From a virus, in IMG/VR virus record IMGVR_UViG_3300032224_000518, positions 1-53,725 of that record: a DNA stretch of 53,725 bases. The stretch is one strand, 5' to 3'. The position numbers were made by a program, and so were the translations under genes. The first letter of the stretch is position 1. Each line of letters starts with the position of its first letter. Positions 37,357-43,848 of the stretch are shown one piece after another. The notes beneath the pieces were generated by a model. That model had not been told where the DNA came from, searched no databases, and saw nothing but the letters and a program-made list of their open reading frames with translations.

Positions 37357-37725
37357 ATGCCAGTAGCTGCAACAGGATTTAGAAGATCAGATGGTACAGA
37401 CCTTAATGCCCTTTTTTGGACATGGCAAGGTGACTTGGGTCATAACGGTAATTTAGTAACCGACGGAAATGGTAACTGTAATTGGAACTGCGCATGTAAT
37501 GGAGCTAACTGCAACTGCGGTAACTGTGACGCAGCAGATATTTCAATTAACCTATATGTAACAGATTATCGTTTAAATATTTTCCGTAATACCGATCGTC
37601 GGGATGGTATTCGTCACGATACTCAAGAACAATCGATGGGTCAATTCCGTTTCTATCGTACTAATTGTAACTGTAATTGTAATTGCAACTGTAATTGTAA
37701 TTGCGACTGCGCTTGCAACTGTTAA
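37357..37725 (+). CDS. Cys/Asn-repeat protein, candidate substrate of radical SAM enzyme
   Basis: 122 residues with 16 cysteines (13%). Residues 1-20 (AATGFRRSDGTDLNALF) resemble the start of phage tail proteins. A first Cys/Asn cluster lies at 40-57 (Cys 41, 45, 47, 52, 54, 57). Residues 60-100 look like a normal folded strand-rich segment. The C-terminus is ten uninterrupted X-Cys dipeptides, seven Asn-Cys then Asp-Cys, Ala-Cys, Asn-Cys (Cys 104 to 122). The Asn and Cys codons are mixed (AAT/AAC, TGT/TGC), so selection acts on the protein. It begins one base after the S74 fibre stop and its stop overlaps the next gene. A SPASM radical SAM enzyme lies downstream; a modified peptide or a metal/disulphide-rich tail tip are both possible. 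Confidence 0.85.
   Translation: MPVAATGFRRSDGTDLNALFWTWQGDLGHNGNLVTDGNGNCNWNCACNGANCNCGNCDAADISINLYVTDYRLNIFRNTDRRDGIRHDTQEQSMGQFRFYRTNCNCNCNCNCNCNCDCACNC
37663..37722 (+). repeat. Ten hexanucleotide units encoding X-Cys dipeptides
   Basis: Ten in-frame six-base units, AA(T/C)TG(T/C) with one GAC and one GCT variant. Synonymous third positions vary between units, so recent slippage alone does not explain the array. Confidence 0.9.
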
Positions 37726-38663
37726 TGGAATATAAAAAAATGTATAAACTATTAAAAACACATATCCAAGCATCAACTGTAACCGAAAAGATTGGTATTA
37801 ATTATAATGTTAGACCAACTATGGGTTTCGATGAAGAAACACAAGAAATTAAAGTTAGAATTGACAAAGTTGCTAAACCTGATTTAACACGTGAAGCAGA
37901 TGTTGAAGTAACATATGAACTTCTTAAAGAAAGAACTTTCACTGTAGCAGATTTTCCTGCTGTTACTGACCACAATAACTGGATCGTAGAGTATGATGTA
38001 GTTAACAATATTATTAGTGATCCTATTTCAATCTGGGAACTTATTAAAGCCAAACGAGCAACAGATCCAACATTCGTTTTTGGCGATTTTAGAGAATATT
38101 TAAATTCTAGATGGAGTGAGGATTTAACCCCACTATTCTCTGTAAAATCATTTGACCCAATTTCAGATTTTAGTCATAGCGTTTTAGCATTTTGGGTAAA
38201 CCAAGATGATGATACTACAACCAAATATGATACTGTTTTAACAAACGATAGTTCTGTTGAATTAATGACAATTGAACAGCGTGATTCATATATTAGTTCA
38301 TTTATTCCTAAAATTTCTTTTGCAGTTAAAACTACCGATGATGTATCAGTTGGTACTGTTACTGCAGTACCTCCAAGTAAAACTGGTGGCACAATTTTTA
38401 ATAACTATACAGTTACATTACCTGCTGCAGATTTATATAAGATTGAAATAACAGTAGCCAAAGAAAAATTTGGGGATACTCCAAACACTTATAATTTAAC
38501 AACAGTCAATGGTAATATCAATAAAAATCGTATACAAATTGGCGACGGAACTTTTGAAATTCTATTAAATTCCTCTGGTTTGGTAGCTACTGATTATGTT
38601 AAACTTAAATTGAATTTGGGTGATTTTACGTCTTTCGCAGAACTTTGGATTACCTTTAATTGA
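37725..38663 (+). CDS. Unknown 312-residue protein coupled to the Cys-repeat gene
   Basis: The ATG at 37725 forms TAATG with the Cys-repeat stop, implying translational coupling. The frame is open further upstream to 37701, but that would read through the Cys repeat in another frame. The first 190 or so residues are mixed alpha/beta (EEYKLLKTHIQASTVTEK..., FTVADFPAVTDHNNWIVEYDVV, ISIWELIKAKRATDP), without membrane segments. The last 115 residues are beta-rich with an Ig-like look (ISFAVKTTDDVSVGTVTAVPPSKTGGTIFNNYTVTLPAAD). I do not recognise a family. Position suggests a virion component or a partner that carries the Cys-repeat protein. Confidence 0.7.
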   Translation: MEYKKMYKLLKTHIQASTVTEKIGINYNVRPTMGFDEETQEIKVRIDKVAKPDLTREADVEVTYELLKERTFTVADFPAVTDHNNWIVEYDVVNNIISDPISIWELIKAKRATDPTFVFGDFREYLNSRWSEDLTPLFSVKSFDPISDFSHSVLAFWVNQDDDTTTKYDTVLTNDSSVELMTIEQRDSYISSFIPKISFAVKTTDDVSVGTVTAVPPSKTGGTIFNNYTVTLPAADLYKIEITVAKEKFGDTPNTYNLTTVNGNINKNRIQIGDGTFEILLNSSGLVATDYVKLKLNLGDFTSFAELWITFN

Positions 38664-38668
38664 GTGAC

Positions 38669-38676
38669 CTAAATAT
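38669..38676 (+). promoter_or_regulatory. Late-promoter-like element CTAAATAT before the radical SAM gene
   Basis: CTAAATAT lies 38 bases before the ATG at 38714 and six bases after the previous stop. It would express the radical SAM enzyme together with the virion genes, late in infection. Confidence 0.5.
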
Positions 38677-38713
38677 CTTTGAGGGATATTATTAATTATT
38701 AAAAAGGTTGAGA

Positions 38714-40195
38714 ATGAAATATAAATTGACAATGACTGGCTCTAATGATGTAGAGCAAATTTTATTATATGATCCAATGACATCTGAAATTTTGTGGGAA
38801 GAGACTGGTGAAAAACCAGCTCTAACCCATTTAGGTAAAGATGTAGAATATAGCATTGAATCTAAAGTATGGAAACCATTTACCGTTACAGATCCTAGCG
38901 ATCCTGCGCTTCACGGTAGAAAATCCGCAACACCAATGACGTTAAAAATAACCATGGGGTTAAAGTGCAACTACAAGTGCACTTACTGCAATCAAGCACA
39001 TCAGCCACACGATTCAGTTGGTGGTCCTCAGGATGCGGAAGAACTGGTTCAAAAGATTAAAAATAATTTTAATATTGGAACTTTTGATAAACCAAGAATT
39101 GAATTTTGGGGTGGCGAGCCATTAGTATATTGGAAAACTATTGTACCTCTAACTGAAAAGGTTAGAAAACTATACCCTAATGCTCAATTTATGATGGTTA
39201 CCAATGGATCGTTATTGGACAGAGATAAAATTAACTGGTTCAATAAAATGGGATTTTCTATTGGTATGTCACACGATGGTCCGCTTCATGCGCAGAATCG
39301 TGGACCAGATCCTTTAGATGAATATCAAGCACGTGATGCTGTATGTTATGCTCTTAAAACTATGGGGCAAATGCGTTTCTCATTTAACTGCGTATTAACA
39401 CGTGAAAACGTATCCTTAAAAGCAGTCAGAGATTTCATTGTAAATAAATTAAATATTGATGACACAAGAACTCCAGATAAACCAGGTATTAGTGAAAGAG
39501 AAGTTCAAGTAACTACTGAAGAATTATTACTACCATATGACGAAGATGGTATGAAACATTCTTTACAAACTACTGATGAAAAGAAAGAAGTCTTGCACAG
39601 CTTATTCTGGGAGACTACTGGCAACGAAAATGAATTTAGTTGGACAATTCATCAGAAAATTAAAAACTTTTTTGATGGAATTATCTATCAGCGTCCTGCA
39701 GAAGTCTTAGGACAGAAGTGTGGAATGGATAGACCAGATAACATTGCTATTGATATGAAAGGTAATGTTACTACTTGTCAGAATACTTCATCATTAACTA
39801 AACACAATATTGGAACTATTGAGAAACTCGATGAAGTTAGGTTAGATACTTCACATCACTGGAGCACTCGTGCAGAATGCCCTTCTTGCCCAGTTGTTCA
39901 ACTATGTCAAGGTGCTTGTTTATTTCTTGAAGATGAATATTGGACACAAGCGTGTGAGAACTTATTCTACTACAATATGGCTATGCTAGCTTCTTCATTA
40001 TATTTTTTAACTGGTGGGTTAGTGTTGACTAAACTGGAAGGTGAGAAAATTCGTTTCGATGGAACTACTTCTATGGATGTTATTGATATAAATTTTGTTA
40101 AATCAAATGGCAAACAAAAGTCTTGGAAAGTTCGTAAACCGATCGGAATCCCAGTGGTTTCTGTTCCAAAAGCTGAAGAATATGCAGTTCAATGA
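38714..40195 (+). CDS. Radical SAM enzyme with SPASM domain (peptide maturase type)
   Basis: 493 residues from the ATG at 38714 (AAAGG upstream; a TTG at 38708 is less likely). The [4Fe-4S] motif CNYKCTYC is at Cys85, 89 and 92, followed by FWGGEPL (about 131-137) and a GMSHDGP strand. A full SPASM set follows: Cys336, Gx4Cys355, then Cys389-x2-Cys392-x5-Cys398-x3-Cys402 and Cys414, enough for two auxiliary clusters, as in anaerobic sulfatase-maturing enzymes and RiPP maturases such as those making thioether or C-C cross-links. Residues 1-75 are an extra N-terminal domain of unknown kind. The nearby Cys/Asn-repeat protein is the natural candidate substrate. Confidence 0.93.
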   Translation: MKYKLTMTGSNDVEQILLYDPMTSEILWEETGEKPALTHLGKDVEYSIESKVWKPFTVTDPSDPALHGRKSATPMTLKITMGLKCNYKCTYCNQAHQPHDSVGGPQDAEELVQKIKNNFNIGTFDKPRIEFWGGEPLVYWKTIVPLTEKVRKLYPNAQFMMVTNGSLLDRDKINWFNKMGFSIGMSHDGPLHAQNRGPDPLDEYQARDAVCYALKTMGQMRFSFNCVLTRENVSLKAVRDFIVNKLNIDDTRTPDKPGISEREVQVTTEELLLPYDEDGMKHSLQTTDEKKEVLHSLFWETTGNENEFSWTIHQKIKNFFDGIIYQRPAEVLGQKCGMDRPDNIAIDMKGNVTTCQNTSSLTKHNIGTIEKLDEVRLDTSHHWSTRAECPSCPVVQLCQGACLFLEDEYWTQACENLFYYNMAMLASSLYFLTGGLVLTKLEGEKIRFDGTTSMDVIDINFVKSNGKQKSWKVRKPIGIPVVSVPKAEEYAVQ

Positions 40196-40515
40196 GTTTT
40201 TTAGATTGTAATATTTGGGAGATTAATCAGTTTCCCAAATATGGAACTGCTTTAAATAGATACACGTTAGCAACTATATTTGAGTATAGTTCAGATACAG
40301 TTGATTATCAGAGTAATAATTTTAAACTACAAATACCTGAGTTTTGCATAAAAATTTCAGAATCTGATAAAAAATTTGTACTGAAAAATAAAGAATATCT
40401 GATTAAACATAAAATACCATTCTTGGTTTTGCTAAATAGTAATGATCAAGAAAACTGGGTAGCAGATTTATCCATGTCTGACTACTTAATTAGAAGAATA
40501 CAACAGGAGAAATAA
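40192..40515 (+). CDS. Small unknown protein coupled to the radical SAM gene
   Basis: 107 residues, overlapping the radical SAM gene by ATGA. It contains an internal strand-turn pattern (FKLQIPEFCIKISESDKKFVLKNKEYLIKHKIPFLVLLNSNDQENWVADLSMSDYLIRR), no signal or membrane segment, and two cysteines. Size and coupling would suit a substrate-recognition subunit for a maturase, but I cannot see the winged-helix pattern of a RiPP recognition element with confidence. It ends one base before the TRAP-type gene. Confidence 0.7.
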   Translation: MSFLDCNIWEINQFPKYGTALNRYTLATIFEYSSDTVDYQSNNFKLQIPEFCIKISESDKKFVLKNKEYLIKHKIPFLVLLNSNDQENWVADLSMSDYLIRRIQQEK

Positions 40516-41463
40516 ATGGAAAAGAAGCATGTAAAATGGGTTATCGCCCACGAGCCAATCGGTCTATTTTTGAAAGTAGCTGAGTCTTTCTCTAAAGAAG
40601 TTAATGAGCAGACTGGTGGAAAATTTAATATTGAAGTTCTTTCTTTGTCTGACTATTCTGCAAAATATAACGCTGGCAAAAAGATTACCAAGAATGAACT
40701 AATGAAATTGGTTAATACTGGCGCAATCGAAATGAGTCATATCTACACTACTTGGTTAGCTGACTACAATAAAGATCTACATGCATTAGATCTTCCATTC
40801 TTGTTTAAAGACCACGATCACGCTGATCGTGTTTTAGAAGGTTCTATTGGAACTGAATTGTTGGCTGGTGTATCTAAGCAGTCAAACATTAAGGCTATGT
40901 CGTTCACTTACTCTGGTGGCTATCGTGTAGTTCCAGCTAACTTCCGTGCTGATACTGTTGCAGCTTGGGAAGGACAAACTGTTCGTACTAGCCGTAGCCC
41001 AGTTGCTGTTGAAACTTTCAAAGCACTTGGCGCAATCCCAAATAAAGATATCGCTCTTGAAGAAATGAACGAAGCAGCTGATGCTGGTGTTATCTCTGCT
41101 GGTGAATCTACATACGTACGTATTTTCCCACTACAGCAAAATGAATCTTTCAAAGTTGTTAACGACACTGCTCATAGCTTGTTCTTGACTTCTATTATTG
41201 TTAACCAAGATTTTATGAAGCAGTTTGATGCTGAAACTCAAGAGATCATGGCTACTGCAGCATTTAACGCTGCTCGTAAAGAGCGTCGTGAGTCTGTTGC
41301 TGACATTCCAAATATCTTGGCTGAGTGTGTAGAAAAAGGTGTTGCAGTTGTTCGTATGACTGATGAAGAACAATCTAAATTTAAAGCTGTTACTTCTTCT
41401 GTATATGAGAAGTTTGCTGACTATTTTACCCCAGGATTGGTTCAGAAGATTCAGTTACACTAA
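40516..41463 (+). CDS. TRAP-type solute-binding protein homologue without signal peptide
   Basis: 315 residues. The DctP fold is recognisable: the first strand (VKWVIAHEP), the long helix FLKVAESFSKEVNEQTGGKFNIEVL, then the ligand-Arg block GQTVRTSRSPVAVETFKALGAIPNKDIALEEMNEAADAGVISAGEST (about 154-200). Typical DctP proteins are periplasmic receptors and start with a Sec signal; here the mature domain begins at residue 6, so it stays in the cytoplasm or enters the virion. No TRAP membrane subunits are nearby. AGGAGAAATA precedes the ATG. A role in binding a small carboxylate for the cassette, or as a virion protein, is open. Confidence 0.85.
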   Translation: MEKKHVKWVIAHEPIGLFLKVAESFSKEVNEQTGGKFNIEVLSLSDYSAKYNAGKKITKNELMKLVNTGAIEMSHIYTTWLADYNKDLHALDLPFLFKDHDHADRVLEGSIGTELLAGVSKQSNIKAMSFTYSGGYRVVPANFRADTVAAWEGQTVRTSRSPVAVETFKALGAIPNKDIALEEMNEAADAGVISAGESTYVRIFPLQQNESFKVVNDTAHSLFLTSIIVNQDFMKQFDAETQEIMATAAFNAARKERRESVADIPNILAECVEKGVAVVRMTDEEQSKFKAVTSSVYEKFADYFTPGLVQKIQLH

Positions 41464-41476
41464 TTAACTTTGGTGA

Positions 41477-41485
41477 CTAAATAAT
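41477..41485 (+). promoter_or_regulatory. Late-promoter-like element CTAAATAAT before the PP-loop gene
   Basis: CTAAATAAT directly adjoins an eight-pair hairpin (41485-41504) and precedes the PP-loop gene start (41522). The transcript would begin in the 5' arm of that hairpin. Confidence 0.5.
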
Positions 41486-41512
41486 AGGGAGCTTCGGCTC
41501 CCTAATTTATTT
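41485..41512 (+). terminator. Hairpin with TTCG loop, terminator or 5' stabiliser
   Basis: TAGGGAGC (41485-41492), loop TTCG, GCTCCCTA (41497-41504), then ATTTATTTT. It has terminator character for the TRAP-type gene. The core is the same GGGAGC-TTCG-GCTCCC as in the gp32 terminator. Confidence 0.65.
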
Positions 41513-41521
41513 TGAGGATAT

Positions 41522-42550
41522 ATGCAAGTAATTTATTATAACGTATTTTCTGTTCCATTGTGTATAGAAAAGAACCCTTCTTATCTAAGTCAATACTACT
41601 CTAAAGATTTTTCTCAAGATCTGTTTTTGAAGTATAGAAAATATGGAATAGACACTTCTAATTTTGTTTATGATAGAACGCAGTCGATACCACACTACCT
41701 TGATATAAAACCAGACTTAGCACCAATACCCAACGCAGAAGGATTTAATAAATCTTTTGAGCAGGTGGTTGAAGAACGAGCTAAAGAATTACTATCTTTA
41801 GGTAAACAAATCAATGTTGTTTGGAGTGGCGGAATTGATAGTACGTTAGCACTGTTTGCATTAATTAAATATGCAAACGATCCTAGTCAGATTACTGTAT
41901 ATGGAACATATACATCAATCTTAGAGTCAGGAAATCTTTTTGAGAATAATATTCTACCCAAAGGTGTTAAACATAACATAAAAGTTTCCAGTAAAAAAGA
42001 ATTCTCAAACCCAGATGAAATTTATGTAACAGGGTTTATGGGAAACCAGTTGTTCGGTCCTACGGACGACTTCTCTAAAAATTCTACCATAACTTTGTTT
42101 CACCATCAGTTTAATTATGATGATCCTTTGGCGCCATATCAGAAATGTATTTCAGGCGAGAAGTTAGAATTTTTACAACCAATGATTGATGCTTCTCCCA
42201 AAAAGATAGAAACAGTAAGGGATTTACGTTGGTGGTTTATTTTTAATTTGGACTGGTATACAGCTAAATTTGATTCTCTGGTTCATGCTAAAAATAGAAA
42301 TGACATATACCATTTCTTTAATACTGATGATTTTCAAAGATATGTTCTTACAACAAAAGAACCATTTACCAAAGAGGTTGGTAACGCATTAACCCATCGT
42401 TGGGAAATGAGACAACTAATCGAAGATTACAGTGGGAATAAACATTACCCTTGGAATAAAACAAAAGGGGTTTCGAATCTTAGTAACTCGAACCCCTCTT
42501 GGCTGATAATGCTTGAAGATTACAGTTTAATAGTTAGTAAACCCAACTAA
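41522..42550 (+). CDS. PP-loop ATPase, asparagine synthase-like
   Basis: 342 residues. The nucleotide-binding PP-loop SGGIDST is at 102-108, preceded by VVW, as in asparagine synthase, GMP synthase and related adenylating enzymes. There is no N-terminal glutaminase domain and no Cys2, so it is not a complete asparagine synthase; residues 1-95 contain other sequence. Such enzymes activate a carboxylate or carbonyl as its AMP ester, to make amides or thio-derivatives. In peptide-modifying clusters they close amide rings, but phage copies may equally act in nucleotide modification (QueC type), which usually lies in early regions. The 3' end overlaps the convergent gene by 24 bases. Its 3' part holds a terminator for that gene. 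Confidence 0.75.
   Translation: MQVIYYNVFSVPLCIEKNPSYLSQYYSKDFSQDLFLKYRKYGIDTSNFVYDRTQSIPHYLDIKPDLAPIPNAEGFNKSFEQVVEERAKELLSLGKQINVVWSGGIDSTLALFALIKYANDPSQITVYGTYTSILESGNLFENNILPKGVKHNIKVSSKKEFSNPDEIYVTGFMGNQLFGPTDDFSKNSTITLFHHQFNYDDPLAPYQKCISGEKLEFLQPMIDASPKKIETVRDLRWWFIFNLDWYTAKFDSLVHAKNRNDIYHFFNTDDFQRYVLTTKEPFTKEVGNALTHRWEMRQLIEDYSGNKHYPWNKTKGVSNLSNSNPSWLIMLEDYSLIVSKPN
42454..42497 (-). terminator. Terminator for the leftward gene, embedded in the PP-loop gene
   Basis: Reading leftward, AGGGGTT-CGA (42497-42488) pairs with TCG-AACCCCT (42476-42466, one bulged base), then comes TTTTGTTTTATT. It lies 30 bases after the leftward gene's stop (42527) and therefore within the opposing coding sequence. 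Confidence 0.7.
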
Positions 42551-43165
42551 AACATTGAAAGTAACCATAGTCTGTTGAGACATATTGGTTTCTTGATATC
42601 GTTGTAAATATCCAGGAGTCACAATACACTCTCCGATTCTTGGAATTAATCCAAAATGCGAACCAACTAAATTACTATAGGCTTTCTGTCTAATAGTCTG
42701 AACACCACCTCTAGTATCTGCGTAGTAAGTATAGTTTGGCTTTTCCCCAGTATGTAAAACAAAACTAAAAACCAATGGTGCATGCTCATAGCAATGTAAT
42801 GGACAATGTTCGCCAAGCTGTTGGAATAGTACATTTGATCCCATAATGCTAGGTAGATACTGTAGGTTTTCATTAAGCTGCAGTGGGCGACTTCTATTTT
42901 CTTCACTATCTACGGCATACTCTGATAAATTTGAACAGATATCATAAATAAAGTTACGCCACTGTTCCATGCAAGGAACATCCATATGGATTAAATCTTT
43001 AATTTCATCATTAAATTGTTGTTTATTGGCTAGCTCTAAAGTTTCAGCAATCAGTTCATCACTGAACGGATATGTAAAACAACGAAGTTCAGTTGGGAAT
43101 AAAACCTTACTAAACGTCTGTTCAATTTTCTGAGGTTCTACTTGGTTGGTTTCTTGAGAATCCAT
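42527..43165 (-). CDS. 2OG-Fe(II) oxygenase-like protein, possibly degenerate
   Basis: 212 residues on the minus strand, opposite to the cassette. The middle and C-terminal parts follow the double-stranded beta-helix pattern of the phage 2OG-Fe(II) oxygenases: HCPLHCYEHAPLVFSFVLHTGEKPNYTYYADTRGG (about 120-153), a G-x-C-x-x-T-P turn and a final TMVTFNVLVGF strand. The usual distal histidine position reads YLQRYQ, so the iron triad appears incomplete. It may be an inactive or divergent relative, or bind another metal. GGAG lies before the ATG at 43165. Confidence 0.6.
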   Translation of the reverse strand: MDSQETNQVEPQKIEQTFSKVLFPTELRCFTYPFSDELIAETLELANKQQFNDEIKDLIHMDVPCMEQWRNFIYDICSNLSEYAVDSEENRSRPLQLNENLQYLPSIMGSNVLFQQLGEHCPLHCYEHAPLVFSFVLHTGEKPNYTYYADTRGGVQTIRQKAYSNLVGSHFGLIPRIGECIVTPGYLQRYQETNMSQQTMVTFNVLVGFTNY

Positions 43166-43220
43166 AATTACTCCATAAATAATAGGTTAAAATAAGTTCG
43201 CTTTCGAGCAAATCTAATTG

Positions 43221-43227
43221 TATTTAG
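43221..43227 (-). promoter_or_regulatory. Late-promoter-like element CTAAATA (minus strand)
   Basis: CTAAATA reads leftward (43227 to 43221), 56 bases before the ATG of the oxygenase-like gene at 43165. It lies back-to-back with an ATAAATA element for the rightward fibre genes. Confidence 0.5.
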
Positions 43228-43240
43228 CGTTTCCAAATAT

Positions 43241-43248
43241 GATAAATA
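43241..43248 (+). promoter_or_regulatory. Late-promoter-like element GATAAATA
   Basis: GATAAATA precedes the GTG start at 43272 by 23 bases and differs from the T4 late consensus TATAAATA at one position. Confidence 0.55.
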
Positions 43249-43271
43249 AGTGTGTATATTGGGAGATTTAA

Positions 43272-43607
43272 GTGGCCACAGTTTCAAACCTTTACGTAGA
43301 TCAGGGTTCTTTTTACAGGACATATGTTACGGTATCTAATACCGATGGCAATCCCCTGGACCTGACAAACTATACTGTTGCTTCTCAGATGAGAAAATCA
43401 TATCAGTCTTCGACTGGCTATAATTTCACTAGTTCTATAACGAATCCAATACAAGGGAGAGTTCGTATTGAACTTTCGTCAGAACAATCAAGATTGATTC
43501 CGTCAGGTAGATACCTGTATGATGTCGAGGTCACTGCACCTAGTGGCGAAAAAACTCGTGTCGTGGAAGGTATTGTTTTAATCAACCCAGAAATAACAAA
43601 AATATAA
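43272..43607 (+). CDS. Ig-like small tail protein
   Basis: 111 residues beginning with GTG at 43272; GGGAG (43261-43265) provides the ribosome binding site. The protein is beta-rich with the pattern SFYRTYVTVSNTDGNPLDLTNYTVASQMRKS, then GRVRIELSSEQSRLIPSGRYLYDVEVTAPSGEKTRVVEGIVLINPEIT, which matches the BppU-N/Ig-like small proteins located next to fibre genes in many phages. Probably a fibre- or baseplate-attached protein. Confidence 0.75.
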   Translation: MATVSNLYVDQGSFYRTYVTVSNTDGNPLDLTNYTVASQMRKSYQSSTGYNFTSSITNPIQGRVRIELSSEQSRLIPSGRYLYDVEVTAPSGEKTRVVEGIVLINPEITKI

Positions 43608-43608
43608 T

Positions 43609-43836
43609 ATGTCTGAAATAACTGCAATCGTATCCGACCCATATGGTCAAGGTGATAGTGGTGTAAGCGTAATGGCTTCACAAACTTCGATTTCACCAAA
43701 TTCAATTGAAAACATGTTAGACGTTGATTTACAACAATTAACCAATGGCGCAATCTTAGTATACAAGAACAACACCACCAAATGGACTGCTACTACTTTA
43801 TTAGATCAGCAGAACATGGAAGGTGGAGAATTTTAA
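43609..43836 (+). CDS. Small tail-associated protein
   Basis: 75 residues starting one base after the previous stop. Residues 1-45 are polar, with NSIENMLDVDLQQLTNGAILVYKNNTTKWTATTLLDQQNMEGGEF at the C-terminus. The DLQQLTNGAILVYxxxTxKWxATxLLDxQxxxGGxF pattern is that of the C-terminal part of phage fibre segments, so it is likely a small fibre-associated protein. Function unknown. Confidence 0.65.
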   Translation: MSEITAIVSDPYGQGDSGVSVMASQTSISPNSIENMLDVDLQQLTNGAILVYKNNTTKWTATTLLDQQNMEGGEF

Positions 43837-43848
43837 CGGAGATTAAAG

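Noticed and set aside
37663-37722. CRISPR-like or slippage microsatellite
   Set aside because: Units are six bases, in frame, without spacers, and vary at synonymous positions; this is a protein repeat.
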